Source of the DNA: Urophycis tenuis
Taxonomy: Eukaryota > Chordata > Actinopteri > Gadiformes > Phycidae
Assembly: GCA_036785325.1 (NCBI GenBank)
Contig: JAXIVH010000005.1
Coordinates: 7,159,554 to 7,223,553 of the forward strand
DNA length: 64,000 nucleotides
Direction of reading: 5' to 3'
Every line of letters begins with the position of its first letter. Positions within the stretch are counted from its first letter, which is position 1. The notes beneath the pieces are model-generated. The model saw only the letters and a program-made list of their open reading frames with translations, had not been told where the DNA came from and made no database searches. The position numbers and the translations under genes were made by a program. Shown here piece after piece: positions 12,946 to 57,362 of the stretch.

Positions 12946-15900
12946 ATAGGCATTCATCAGCTATTAGTGAGTGAAATGCGTTGTTAGAAAGAAAAAACAC
13001 ATTACAATCGCTAAGGGGAGGGCGTTTCCATTCATCACGTACAAAGAGCGCCAGCATGTGGACTGTAAAAACAATGGTGGCTGTCTCAGAGAAGTGTTGT
13101 GTGTATACCACACTTCAAATAAACACACACCTGAACAGTAGCGGCAGTTGCCATTGCATTTCTACCAGTTGTAGGGCAATCCCAGGTTGGCGCTCAAGGC
13201 GCTAATCACAGGCCCACTACTTTCATGTGCCACGGCACGGTAGAGGACCAGACCAGTGGACTGTAAGTCTGCCTGGTGCATAAAAGTAGCAGACCCACAA
13301 TTCATGTGATGAATGACACCTCTGTTAATCCCACGAGGGTGCATCTGTGAAAAGGGTGTATTAGGGGCTTTTGGTGACATGGAGCTGAGTGACCTGGCAC
13401 AGTTTGGCATTGTTGGACCCGCTGTGCCGAAACAATGGCCTGTTTGTTCTTGAAGGCAATACGCCAGCTGTTTATTACATTCTACTCTTTAATTTAGCCA
13501 CAATAGAGGGGCATAAAGGAGGTTGAATTATCACCTTCCATGGGAGGATTAAAAGAAATGGATCTCAGACGTCTTAGCTGGGAGCCTTCTCATATTCTGA
13601 GCATCTAAAACAGACCAACTGAATCTATAACATCTGTTATATCTTACATTCAGTTACGTTCTGATAGGGTGTAAGTCGTTTTCAATTGTCCATGACATCA
13701 CCTGCTTTATAAAGCTTCGAGTTTAGCAATGGTGTGCGAAATCGACAGAATATGTCACAAACGACACGTCATAAACTGTTCTGGGTTGTCCTGCTGTTTT
13801 AAAATATCTTTTTCACACCGGTGACTTTATTACTCTCTATATCTAAGCAAGCCGTATATGCTTTTCCCAATGACCTTGCAAATGACTCAGAGGGGCTTAT
13901 TGGTGGAGCTATTCTTACCACACCCACTGTGTGTTAATCTGAGACGCTTCAGAGCTTAATGCCCACAGAACAACATGGGTTCCTCACACAACCTCCGTGC
14001 AAAGTGCATTAGTGTTGTTGTTTCAGAAATTAGTCATTTCCAGTAATTTCACTGTCTGCTGGTCCTCATCTCTATTCAATTGTTGATCTGGTCTTCATCA
14101 ATTCCCATTATTTGCTTATTGGACGATATTAAGAGTTAAATAACGTGTTGAATTATGAATTGAAGCTGCCATTTAATGGCCATCAGCTGTTTTTACTCAT
14201 CCCACTTTGTTTTTATTTAACTGTGTTTTGATGGTTCTCGTCATTTGGTTGAGTACTGGCCGTAACAGATCTGAATGCATGAGAACCATGAGCCTCAATC
14301 ACAACACAAAGTAATTTAAACAAAGAAAGCACATTTACAATTTACAAAGTAATTACAAAGTAATTACAAAGCAAACAAATTTTGGACAAAAGAAAAAAGA
14401 ACTTAGAGGAATAGAACAAGGAATATAATAATTTTCATCAAGTATTATCAAGTAATTTAATTTTAAATTCTCATTTTCTATTCTCACCCTGGAGTACAGA
14501 CCACATGAAGAAATTTTATTTAATAGCCTACTATGTCTATATGACATTATAACAAGTTAGGCCTATAATGTCTAATTTTTGCCAAATGGGGTCTCTCAAT
14601 CAAAACAATGTAGGCCAACTTTGATGACGTTGTGATGGAGCGTGGGAACATGGGAGTTGAGGTCTTCACCACTATTGTCAGGAAAAATATGTCGATCCAT
14701 CTACAACAGCAAAAAGCAGGTGGCCAGTGGCGCTCCGGTGTGAGTGTAACGCACACAGACCGTATATACAGATGAAACTGTACAATCTCCATCTATCACT
14801 TGTATACCATACTAATGCTATCACACACAAACACAAAAAGGTATGATGTGTATTCGATTAGAGTTTTGAGTTATTTCTGGCATCACTCACGCAGATCTGT
14901 GAACTTCGGATTGATTGTGTGTATGAATTCGGCCAGCCGTCTTCTCTGCGGGGGAAAGCCAACAACAATCTCTCCTCCATGCGTGATCATGTTTTGATTG
15001 AGCGTGTGCACGGAGAGGAGTGTGTACAGACGGTTCGTGTTCTGGTCAAAGAGAGAGAGTCAATCATTTTGTTCTGCGCAGTTCTTGAACGAAATAAAAT
15101 TAGCCTTGGGAATGCATGGGAAACACTATCGATCGGCGATGGCTTCGTTCTCTCGGCGGGATTAAATAATACACACGTATAATGACCCACCCATGTAAAG
15201 ACTATGTTTGGAAAACACTTCAGCACATCGGCTTGGTTGCTGAGATGAGCCACTTGTCAAAGTAGCATGTCATAGTAAGCTAGATCAATATTGACATATT
15301 GCTACAGGATTACAGTTAGCCTGTTTCCCTAGAAGTATTGGGATAAAGGGCCACGACATGACATGCAGCCAAATGTAGCGAACCGTTAATATGAATATAA
15401 CTACAGATTGATCTGGGTTTGAACATCATTGGAAACAATTGGGATAATGTAAGTACACAGCTTAACAAACTATCTAACATAGGTCTAGTCATTTTTAGAT
15501 ATTTTAATGCAGAAATGTTACAAAATATACACTTAAGTAAAGTTTGCAGACCTGGTGAAGGCAATTGCTACATTTGTTTTACTCAAGTGAAGTGTAATAC
15601 TAAGTAATCCTTGATTTTAGTGCTTGATCAGTTTAATCTATTTAGCTACTTACCCTTAAACACATTACTAACTCGACACAACATCAATTTAAATGGACAA
15701 AGAAAATAAAACTAAGAAAGAATACAACATGAATACATTGCTGCAGTATTTTGTATCATGAGCACAAATAAATTGTAAATCAAGCTTTTGCTTGACAGAA
15801 ATGTGCATAGGGGTTCTGTCCTTGTTCACCAATTTGTAATCCTTGTATTTGTAATTGCGTATATCTGATGAAAACAGAGACCACAATGGTCCACAGAACA

Positions 15901-16196
15901 TTCTGGTCCCCAACATAGTTGTAACCATTCAGATGAAAGAATGACCTTAAGAAAGAAAGAGGTGACGCTTCCGAAGGAAAACACACGTTTTGTCCTGTTC
16001 GACCACAGTCTCTATAACATATTGAGTATAACAAAAATAAAATCTACCGTATATATTTTAAACAACATTTACCAGCGCCGCTTGACGCTATTCAAAAGAC
16101 AGACATCGTCTCACCGGCTGGTAAAAGATCAAGGGATTAACTAGCTAACAAGGATGACCTGTTTTGAACCCACCATGACAGCTCCGGTAGCCTCGG

Positions 16197-16293
16197 GGCG
16201 GGGGGGGGGGGGGAGGTTGATGGTGGGAGTGGTGATGGTGGGAGTGGTGATGGTGGGAGTGGTCATTGTGGGAGTGGTCATGGTGGGTGTGGT
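16197..16293. repeat. Poly-G run and 15-bp minisatellite upstream of GCAP copy 2
   Basis: A G-run (about 16201-16213) is followed at 16219-16293 by five tandem copies of a 15-bp unit, GATGGTGGGAGTGGT. The last two copies have diverged to CAT..GTGGG. The array ends about 150 bp before the start codon, so it probably lies in the 5' UTR or core promoter. Confidence 0.85.
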
Positions 16294-16441
16294 GTGCCAA
16301 ATGGTTCAGATCGTGCCTGCGCCGCCACATACCGTTGTCGCCCTGCGCACAGGAAGCCCTAACCGTGAAATAACTCGTCACGCCGCTTTAATTGTTCGCC
16401 ACATTCAAGGAGACCTCCATCCATCCGTCCGGCCGGAGACC

Positions 16442-18175
16442 ATGGGCCAGGAGGAGAGCCACAACGAGGAGATGGACAAGGCTCATATTCAGGAGCTGTG
16501 CATCGTCTTCATGAAGGAGTGTCCCAGCGGGGCGCTGCACCTCCACGAGTTCAAGAAGATCTTCGGGGTTCCGAGCAGCTCGGAGGAAGAGTCCTCGTAC
16601 ATCGAGACCCTCTTCCGCTCCTTCGACACCAATAAGGTAACCTTGTTTTTTTTAATCAGATTGTTGGTGTGACTTGTGTATTGAAGTGGATCCGTTTAAG
16701 GTGATCAACGGTGGCCCTGATGTGTGTTCTTCCAGGACAACGCACTGGATTTCATCGAGTACGTGGCGGCTCTCCATCTGGTCTTGTGCGGGAATCTGGA
16801 AGACAGGCTGAAATGGTCCTTCAAAATATACGACAAGGACGGGAACGGAAAATTAGACAGACACGAGGTGAAACAAATCATACGGGTAGGACACTCTTTT
16901 CATTCTGTTCAAATATCATGACACTTTGAGATGTTGCCTATACATGTCGTGGTAAGTATGTTCAGTCCTTATGGTGTGTCATACCACAAGGGCTCTTAAG
17001 GTAAACTATTTTTGTCTTCCACACCATCCCAATGTGAGGGCTTACGGCTCGGGGTCAGAGTGCCGTAGGTTAGCATGTTACAGGATGAAGACTGGCTGGT
17101 CTTAGGTTCAATGTACAACCCTTCACATGTACTCTTAAGCATCTTACCTTTAGCTCAACAGGACCTGCTTGACATAGTGTTTTGGGTGTATTTGTGTTCA
17201 TCTTAAGGTACATTTTGCCTTGCCAGCATTCCAACTGCCAGTGTTTCCACAAGCCTCAAGTTGACCTTACTCAAATGTTCTTTACAGATTATCTACAAGA
17301 TCAAACTCAAGAGGGGTGACATAAAAATGACGCCAAATGAAATTTGTGACAGAATCTTTGAATTGGTTGACCTTAATCATGACGGTAAGAAAAAAACATA
17401 TTGACTCGTATCAAAATCTATTTTTCAAAAGTGCTTCACAATGAGGGAGGTTTGATATCATTGATGGATAGCGTTTCTAATTTCCCAATGGCAATAAAGT
17501 CTAGAAGTATATTTTTATTACCTCCAATGGAAACGTTACTATATGTCTGTCTATTCATAGGCGGATAACAAGGGGATGGGCCCCAGGGCACAGATGCTTC
17601 TCGGGCCCCCTAGATGCAGTTTTTTCAGTCAGTATTTGGCTAGAGTCTATCTAAAATAGATGAGATCAGCCTGAACAACAAAGTAGAAAAATAGGCTTAT
17701 ATCACAAAGGTGTAACAGTAAGGGGGGGGGGGGGGGGGGGGCACAGGTGTAGCTCATTAAGTTAATTATGGGTCTGAAGGCATGCCAGTGCTGGAAATTA
17801 ACATCTGGATATACACCTGTGTTACACTACACCTCTGTGATGAAAGCCTATCAAAATGTTGACCCTCCCACACAGACACACACCACAACCATTGTGGCTT
17901 GCGTCCGAATGGGTGTGGACGTCCAGGGCGGATGGTCCTTTAGGATACATTCAGGCCCCTGATCCAACCTTGGTTGTGTCTGTCTACGTATGGATGTGTG
18001 CCTTCTCACAATGTACACTAAAATATGTGCAACCTCGCACGTGTGTTCCTCAGGCCAGATTTCCCTGATTGAGTTCATGGAAGGCGCCCAGAAGGACGAG
18101 TGGGTCATGAACATGCTGAAGCTGGATGTCAACGCCACGGGCTGGGTCATTCAGAACTGCGGGAGAACGCCGTGA
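16442..18175 (+). CDS. Guanylate cyclase-activating protein (GCAP), copy 2
   Basis: This is a myristoylated EF-hand regulator of photoreceptor guanylate cyclase. Exons are 16442-16636, 16736-16885, 17288-17384 and 18054-18175 (564 nt, 187 aa), with GT-AG introns in phases 0, 0 and 1, as in its neighbours. The start at MGQEES, in GAGACCATGG context, is chosen because glycine 2 is needed for myristoylation; the frame is open upstream, but that part is a translated minisatellite. EF1 is degenerate (CPSG). EF2 (D62-E73), EF3 (D98-E109) and EF4 (D143-E154) keep all ligand positions. In exon 2 about 35 of 50 residues match copy 3, so copies 2 and 3 are the closer pair. The protein ends NCGRTP. The family call is firm; the paralogue name is not assigned. 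Confidence 0.93.
17722..17741. repeat. Poly-G run of 20
   Basis: A homopolymer inside intron 3 of GCAP copy 2. Confidence 0.9.
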
Positions 18176-18547
18176 ACCACGCTCTGGCAAAGGGCTTTGG
18201 TCGGCTGCCGTCAACACAGTGACACAGGAAAAACCCTTGCGCTGTTTTTTCAAGGGGATGTGTTTTACCTGTTGTTTGATTGAGAGGGGATGGCCACAGT
18301 GAACTTACTGTTGGTTGTTTGGCCTTGTTGCGTTCACCTCGTGTGTGGGCATGATGTGACAACAGGCACGTTCAGGGGCGCAGGAATCCAGCTATTATTG
18401 TATTATTTGTATAAATAATATCAATAATACTAATATCACTAATATTAGTATATTAGTGGTATATTACTAATATTAGTATTATAATATCAATGATACTAAT
18501 ACTGCCTGTTTATTGTGTGCATGTTTGTGTATGCGTGGTGTGTGCAT

Positions 18548-18567
18548 GTGTGTGTGTGTGTGTGTGT

Positions 18568-18609
<42 letters not shown>

Positions 18610-18625
18610 ATGTGTGTCTATGTGC
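18548..18625. repeat. (TG)n microsatellite
   Basis: A TG array with CG and CA interruptions, about 375 nt downstream of the stop of GCAP copy 2. Confidence 0.9.
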
Positions 18626-19798
18626 AACGTGTGTTTCAACAGTTTCAATAACTTATTAAATGTGTTATTAAATGACTTGTTTGCCATGTATTTTGTCTCT
18701 TCAAAATGTTTGCTTTCATTGACTGCTTTTTTTCACCCAATGTTTGTTACAATCAAAAACTTCAGAGTCAAAATGGCAGCCCTCTCATCCGTTCTCTGCT
18801 GTGCACTTCAGAGCCACTGCAGTACCACAGTACACGTGATAGATCTGATTCCCACTCAGGGAACCATGGTTACTGTAACGCAACCCAGAATTTCATCTGC
18901 AAACCTGAATATTACTGATGGGATGTAATCTCACAATCGGTATAGTGGTGCACTGAAGTAAATCCCACCTCATGCCATATGCAGTAGTAAGTTGCACTGC
19001 AGCACTGGTTCCCTGGGCGAGGTGTAGTCCAACTGGCGCAGGGAACATTATAAATAAACAAACGCAGCAGCCAAAAAAAGAGGTACAGGCCTCTCTCTCA
19101 TTAACACCATCATTAACACCATAATCACTATGTCCGTAATTATGGATGCACCACCAAAGTGCTCGGGACAATTATGTGGATCACACCGCTGAATTACACG
19201 CAACCACTATGGCATTCATCATGGAGAAGCTTACACATATGTGCAGGGAGCTTCAGCTCGCTGCACCAAATATGTCCTCAAGTAACATGCCCTCTTATGA
19301 TGGAGTGTGCATGTAGCATGTCTGGGGCCTCCAAGGACACGACTGTAAGCCCATTGCCATCACCAATCAGTGAGGAGCGGCTCTATGGACCCATAGGCCT
19401 GCTGCCCCTGTATTGAGTGTGACACATATAAACGACTCATCTTCACGCATTAACGCTTAGCAGTCAATTGGATACTGTTTGTTTTGCTGTGAAGTGCAGA
19501 CATTAAACATCGGAACTAAAGAGAGTCAACAAACATGTGTCAGCCCAGATCTACACACCATGTAGTACTGGAGTGCACAATGCGGGCACAATGTATTCAG
19601 TCTCTCATCTTCCTTGACCTAAAAAAAGGGGGTAGGTAATGCTCAATAAGTTATCTTTGATGTAGAGTGGTAATCTTTGGGTTGAAGGCTGCACAGATCC
19701 ATTTTCTCTATAAAGACATTTCCTGGTGAAACCCAAAATTATTGTTTGTGTGATAAGAGCTATTATATGTGGTATAAGAGTTAACATACATTAATGAA

Positions 19799-19913
<115 letters not shown>

Positions 19914-21416
19914 ACTAAGTGGTTAAATGAATTAGAAGCATTTTATGAATGGATTATTGTCACTACAATAAAGATAAGGGGTGGCTGATTTGTTTGATTT
20001 AAGAAGCTATATTTCTCAAGTAATCTCTACACACTGGAGTGTCAATGGAGATGGCCTGGCATTGTGCAGCTGCCATTTCACCCTGCCCACTTCACTCCTA
20101 ATGCTTATTTAATAACTTAACTCTAGCTAACACTCTGAGCCTAATCTTCAGAGTCTTGGACCGGCAGCTGTGGCTGCCAATCATTCTATTTGAAGTTCAT
20201 CAGGTCTCACATTTCTCCTGATCAAAGGGTTGCTGCCAACGAGGAGAACAATGTAGCGCCGTCAATGATCAGGGCAACCTCCTTAATGACCTGGAAATAT
20301 CCTGACAGCACTCATTTCTGCCATTGAATGGACTGCAGTACATAAAACTACCACTGCCTGGACTGCTTTGTTGCCCAATGACCTGTTGAGCTGTTGGCTA
20401 ACATCTCAAAACGCTAATTAAGTCAATCTCGACGGCGGGCACTTGCGCAACAAAACACAGTATCACCCTCTGTACCGGATCCATGCCAGGCAGATTAGAC
20501 AAAGAAGCAAAGGTGCCTTACCAGCCTTCTCTAGGTCAAAGCCAGCGTTCAATAAATGGTCGCACCTTACGGAGCATGAGGGGATGTTGTTATTAAGTGC
20601 AGACTTCCACATAAAAATATATGGAGAGTAAATATATAGCACAGTCTCTGTGAAATATCATATTGATTACTGTGAGCCTTTTCAAATCGTTTGGTTTACT
20701 GGCACAACAGAATATACTGTATGTTCACACGAGAATGATTTGAACAAGTGAAGGTTTCAGTGTAACATAATCTAAGATTTACAAAGACCTCAAACCTCTC
20801 CTCTTTATAACGCTGTGATTTAACTTCTTTGCTCCCTGTTTGATTTTTCTGATTCCTCAAACATAGCCTCGTTGAGTGTAATAGCCCCCCACCAACCTCA
20901 AACCTAGCTCACTTGTCCCCTCTGCCCTCCAGCTCTTCAATAGGTGTTCAGGTGCACTTCACTGTTGTTTGTTTTTCAACGGGGTTGTATTTGTAGTTGC
21001 CCTAGTGGTAGTTAAGCTGGTTAAGCCCACCTACAGATCAGTCTGTAATCTCTAGTGGAGCTTGGTGGTACTCTTCCATCAGGGGAATCTACCTAGAACT
21101 CCCAAGAATCAAATACGCTATGTACCATTCTCAGAGTTCTAAAATTGACTGATTTAATAGTTTTGTCAAAATCAAAACAATTTCAATGGATTTAGCAGAG
21201 GCCACTAGAAATGATAAACTCATCAACTCAGAGTAGTGTCTGGGATGGACGCAGTGAAGATACAGTTGAAAGGGCAATTGGATTTGTCTGGAAGCCTCCT
21301 AGAAATAGAGAACACAGGGTTAGCATTACTGCAGAAAGATCACAGTCCAGTCCAAGTCTGCTGTTGTCTCCAGCCTGGGAACCCTGTATCACGTTGGTTT
21401 TTGATAAACATGCATA

Positions 21417-21429
21417 GGATTAAAAGGGA
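21417..21429 (+). promoter_or_regulatory. Possible CRX/OTX site with TATA-like sequence
   Basis: GGATTA, the core bound by the photoreceptor homeoprotein CRX/OTX, runs into TTAAAAGGG about 120 bp before the start codon of GCAP copy 3. The motif is short and occurs often by chance. The position and the retinal role of the gene are the only support. Confidence 0.2.
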
Positions 21430-21543
21430 CTGTTATTGCATCGTCGATCGAAACTATAGGGTATTTCTACATTTTTGTGGGTGAGCTTTGTTGTGCTTCT
21501 ACATTATCTTGTGTGTGGGGTTTTTTTATCTACCGTTAATGCT

Positions 21544-22511
21544 ATGGGTCAGACGCAAAGCACTGACGAAGAGGAAGTTACTCTTCAAGAGATTCAGGAG
21601 CTCTACCGGAAATTTGCCTATGAATGTCCGAGTGGAAATCTACACTTACACGAGTTCAAGAAGATCTTTGGCGTGAACAGCAGCTCCACAGCAGAAGAGG
21701 CTGCCTACATGGAGAATGTGTTTCGTTCTTTTGATACCAATCAGGTATTGTCGCACATCATTCAATAATAAGAGCTTTGTGCAGAATAGCATCACATTCA
21801 TTGTGGTCCTTTTTCTGACCTCTATGTCTTGTTTAACCCCAGGACAACAAGATAGACTTCATGGAGTATGTGGCGGCCATACACCTTGTTCTGCGAGGGA
21901 AACTCGAGGACAAGCTGAAATGGTCTTTTAAAGTGTATGACAGTGATGGAAATGGGTGTCTGGACAGAAGAGAAGTAAAGCGTGTGGTCAAAGTAAGCAT
22001 TTAGTGAACACAATTACGATTAAAAAAAAAGGTATTACTGTGTAAAGAAATATGCACTGATATGGCTTTATGCCATTCCAATGCATTTGTTGACATGGCT
22101 TGTATTTGTATGTGTGGATAATGTTTGTTCATGTCTTTGTAGATTATCCACATGCTGAAAAAACATAACAATCCCGCGCCCCAAGTGAAGGTGGAGGACA
22201 TCTGTGACAGACTATTTGAATTGGTCGACGCTAACAAAGACGGTAAGCACGTTATGTAGGAATCCTCATGCTTCTCTGGATTACAATAATTGGCGGTGAT
22301 GACTTACTGAGCTTTAAACCGGTTTCAACGCGCAGTGTTGTGCCTATCTCTGCCTCAATCCTATGACAAATTGACACCTCTTGCCTTATGTATTTCTCAA
22401 GGACAAATCTCTTTGGAGGAGTTCATGGAGGGAGCCAAGAAGGATCCGTGGGTCATGGACCAGCTGAAGTTGGACATTACGCCTTGTGGTTGGTTCCTGA
22501 ACAGCAAGTGA
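21544..22511 (+). CDS. Guanylate cyclase-activating protein (GCAP), copy 3
   Basis: This is the third tandem retinal guanylate cyclase regulator. Exons are 21544-21744, 21843-21992, 22143-22242 and 22402-22511 (561 nt, 186 aa), again with phases 0, 0 and 1 and a 150-nt exon 2. It starts MGQTQS (myristoylation signal). EF1 carries CPSG (degenerate); EF2 is D64-E75, EF3 D100-E111 with Y99, and EF4 D146-E157, all with intact ligands. EF3 has serine and cysteine at loop positions 2 and 7 (DSDGNGC), positions that tolerate variation. The protein ends abruptly at FLNSK, without the longer tail of mammalian GCAPs. The frame is also open to an upstream ATG at 21475, whose 23 extra residues look hydrophobic; the conserved MGQ start is preferred. 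The paralogue name is not assigned. Confidence 0.93.
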
Positions 22512-23063
22512 AGCCAAGACTTTGACGGGACCAAACCCCTTAAACTCTACGTGGAATCGGAAACGGTATTTGGATTCTCCATCCGTGGTGAAGACACAGC
22601 CTTTGTGGGATGCAAAAAAAAAAAGACAAAGCCTGGCGGTAATGTCTCAGTCGAATGCACGAGGCAAAGTCAATGAGTCAAACAACCAGAACAATGGATG
22701 ATGAAAAAGGATCCCATTATGTCAAGCATTGAATGACAAGGAGAGGGTAACCTGTTACATGTTGCGATGCAATAATCAAAATTTCAATCAACATGGAAAT
22801 GTTTAACCCTACGTCTACGGTAACTCCACAGTCTAGACGAAAAATGGACTAGAATATATTCATATGATTTAATACACACGAGGGCAGTATCTTTCACGTC
22901 ATGCATTGTTTCGCTTTTATGTAATGAGATATTATAACCATCTTTATCTCCATTGAAAACATTGATGGATTTGGTGTTGAATCGCAGTGTTTAATGAGAA
23001 AATAATATAATGGCACCACTGAGTAACCTATTCGCAAGGACCTCATTATAGAAGATGAATGGA

Positions 23064-23069
23064 AATAAA
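23064..23069 (+). terminator. Polyadenylation signal, GCAP copy 3
   Basis: A canonical AATAAA in the sequence GGAAATAAATTAC, the best placed hexamer downstream of the gene. Confidence 0.5.
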
Positions 23070-23331
23070 TTACAAATCACACAAATGTATTGTTAACATT
23101 GCGTAATCACAGAAGGTTTTTGCTCATGTTGCTGTTTTAATGCAAACTTTTGTCATTTGTCATTATCATTGATGCATTCCCAAATAGCAAGATATTAGAA
23201 AGAAAGGTCTTGGACAGGAGGATGTGGTGTGATTAGATAGAGCAGATCGATATCCATGGATTGAACCAGACTGGGGATTAAAGTGATAATGATAATATAC
23301 ACCATTACATTTAGTTCTCCGAAGCTCATAA

Positions 23332-23508
<177 letters not shown>

Positions 23509-24641
23509 AACAGATCTATATTTATATTAAAGGTTTGCATTCTATCATTTGTCACTCTCTTTGTATTACAACTTAAGCGGGAAAAAGAAAAAGGTTTCTT
23601 GTCATGTGGATATGGCCCCATCTACTGAGCTGAATTGAAATGATCAACTCACTCACATATACAGTCTCTGTCAGGGCTGCAGGTATGCCGCGTTTGTCTG
23701 CCTGTGTTTGTGTTTGCAGGATGGGGCTCCTTAATCCTTTCAGCCTTGGTTTACCCCTGTGTACCCTCCGCCAAATGGAGGTTTGTATTCACAGTGGAGA
23801 GTGGAACCTCTCCCTGAAGGATCTCCGACCAGCTGTTCGAAGCACCGGTCCCCTGTGCCTCCTCATGGCTGCGTGGGCAGGAATGGATGGCGCAGTAGTT
23901 AGGTTAGCTCTGTGCATGTAGGCCCTGGAATACAACCAAGTGATATGCATGTGTGATGTATCATTGTTTGAATAGGGTTTTCATCCTATTTACAAGTGGG
24001 ATCCTCCCACCTCTAAATCTCCTTTAAAAATAAAACCACCTTTAAAAAGAATCGAATGTAATATCCTGGATAATTTCAAAGCAGCGTGTGCTGTGGTAGG
24101 CTTTTAAAGGGAATGCAAATGAGAATAATTTTATTTGATAACTAAAAAGACTGTCTCGTCATTGATAAGTCCTGCCAGTGGAACTAGCTCAGCATATTTT
24201 TGTCAATTTATTTTTATATTAATTTCACAATTGTTCAACAATTGTAGAAGCAAACTGTTGCTCTAGAATGCATAATAAGGAGGAAATATGCCCCCTTGTA
24301 AAAATAACATCTAACATATTCTGTGCATTGGACAATGAATGTACATACCGATATGACAGCTAGACATACCCCTCTGGATTACAAGAAAGTAAAGGTAATG
24401 TTATTTACATGGCGATCAAGACGTCTATTATACATTCAATTTGAAAGACAACAAGCTGTACATTCACAAAATGTTGCTTAGATTATGACAAATATTTCAT
24501 TCAAAAAACTGTTCCTCCCCAATCCTCCAGAACCAAAACACATCATTATACAAGTAGGCCTAAATGCCATGGCCTCAGTGGAGCGTCTTTGACTGGTTGG
24601 TCCCAGAATCCCCTGAATCCCTGCCCCACCCACTGTTCTGC

Positions 24642-24663
24642 GAAAGTGAAACCAAAAACGAAA
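24642..24663 (+). promoter_or_regulatory. ISRE/IRF-like element upstream of golgb1
   Basis: GAAAGTGAAACC fits the interferon-stimulated response consensus GAAANNGAAAC. A further A-rich CGAAA follows within 10 nt. It lies about 160 bp upstream of the NRF-1 site that probably marks the golgb1 promoter. The function is inferred from the motif alone. Confidence 0.35.
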
Positions 24664-24802
24664 TGCCGGATGATTATCAGGCTGTGTTCCAATGCTCTTA
24701 AAAAAAAAAAAAAAAAAAAAATCGATTTTTAAGTATACCTAAGCGTCCTAACATTTTTTAAAAACCATCACCACTTCAATAGACAGCTGAGCGCGACCGT
24801 TG

Positions 24803-24814
24803 TGCGCATGCGCA
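24803..24814. promoter_or_regulatory. golgb1: NRF-1 palindrome, probable golgb1 core promoter
   Basis: TGCGCATGCGCA is a perfect palindromic NRF-1 site, typical of TATA-less housekeeping promoters and usually close to the start of transcription. It lies 1.27 kb upstream of the first golgb1 coding exon. A probable 5' UTR exon runs from here to the donor AAG|GTAAAA at 24963 and is spliced to the acceptor TATCCAG at 26055. Confidence 0.5.
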
Positions 24815-26069
24815 TACTGGTAAAGCTCAGCTGTGTGTTGACAAACGTGACCAGAAGCCTGTCTGTCCACAGTTGTTTCTGCTCCGGTGGATTAAAATGT
24901 GATTTAAGGTTTCGTCTGAAAGGTGATGCGTTCATCTAAATGTGTATGAATTGAATGCACAAGGTAAAACTGTGAAGCGGGTAACCATTCCTAACGATGT
25001 GTGCGAATGATAGAGCCAGGCTCCTGCTAACTTAGCAATTTTGCTTAGCAAGCTATAGATAGCCAGCTAGCTTTGTGACTAGTTTGTGTCGATGATTGAC
25101 CTGGAAATACTGGGCCTTGTCAAATGTTAGTACCGCAGACCAGGCACTTCGGTATTCATACTGGAGCCCAAAGCCTACCTATGAGGCTTGACTTAATCAT
25201 ATTTCGTCATGGGACAACGACTAAGCTGCCGTTATGGTGTTGTACATCAAAGCTAATGCCAACACGTATTTATAGCCGCATGTATTAAAACGGGCGTTTG
25301 AAATGAGTCATGCAAAGTTTGTCTTGTGTAGTCTCTTAATGGGTGGCGTACATTGTGATTAAATGGAATAATTGTGTTCCTTGTTCGCCAGGAGTCCGCT
25401 ATGGTTCTTCATCATGTAGGTTCTTCATCATGCAGCCTACGTGTGTAGGTAGTTATTGGGAGCTCGAATATGCAATCTAACCTCCCCTTTAGTTCCGGTC
25501 GTCTATTAACTAAACACACCAACTTTTGAAAAAGACAGCACGTTTGTTATGCGTCAATGTTGTCTGTTTATACGTATTGTTTGTAGTATAATTAAAATAT
25601 TGTAAACTAGGTGAACGTTGTCAAACAGGTTTTCCAGGTACTGGTTCGCCAGGAATGGTCCTTTTTGTGGTGCATGTTGAAGGAATGATTGTCTCCTTTC
25701 ACTATCAGAATGTGTTTTCTCCTGGAACGTGTAACTTCTATTCTAGGATTTTGATAAATATTTTATTTAGGCCACACAGGTAAGGTACACAGATGTCCAA
25801 GATATTTTGCTTACTTACTAGAATCGAATATCCTTTTGCATTGATGGTCAGTGGTCTTGCCAAAATGTTTCAGCATACATTGCTGCCGTCTTACGGCCTT
25901 CATTACATATTATGTGCATTATCATATCATCACAAATCTCCCAAATATAAGATCTGCTTTTACTAACATAAACGACAACAAACACATGTTTGTATGTGCC
26001 TAAACACACTCAGATAGGCTTATGTGTGTGTTTCTGTGGGTTTGTTTTTATCCAGGGTGAATTGACGCC

Positions 26070-57362
<31,293 letters not shown>

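Larger units (their letters stand above)
12122..16441. other. Intergenic between GCAP copies 1 and 2
   Basis: This holds the 3' UTR of GCAP copy 1 (AATAAA at 12498-12503), repeat fragments at 12685-12945 and, near 12345-12372, a degraded 'CCCTTGTGGGACAATAA' segment resembling a teleost retroelement end. It also holds AT-rich single-copy DNA, a short tandem 'AAAGTAATTAC' near 14345 and the copy 2 upstream minisatellite. No further coding gene is supported. Confidence 0.5.

Noticed and set aside
16154..16441. Frame with MVGVV repeats before GCAP copy 2
   Set aside because: It is a translated 15-bp minisatellite and poly-G run, with no family similarity.
21475..21543. In-frame upstream ATG giving GCAP copy 3 a 23-residue hydrophobic, signal-peptide-like extension
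   Set aside because: GCAPs are cytosolic and need glycine 2 for myristoylation. MGQ at 21544 matches the other two copies. Copies 1 (ATG at 10853) and 2 (ATG at 16154) also have open frames upstream, so this is chance.
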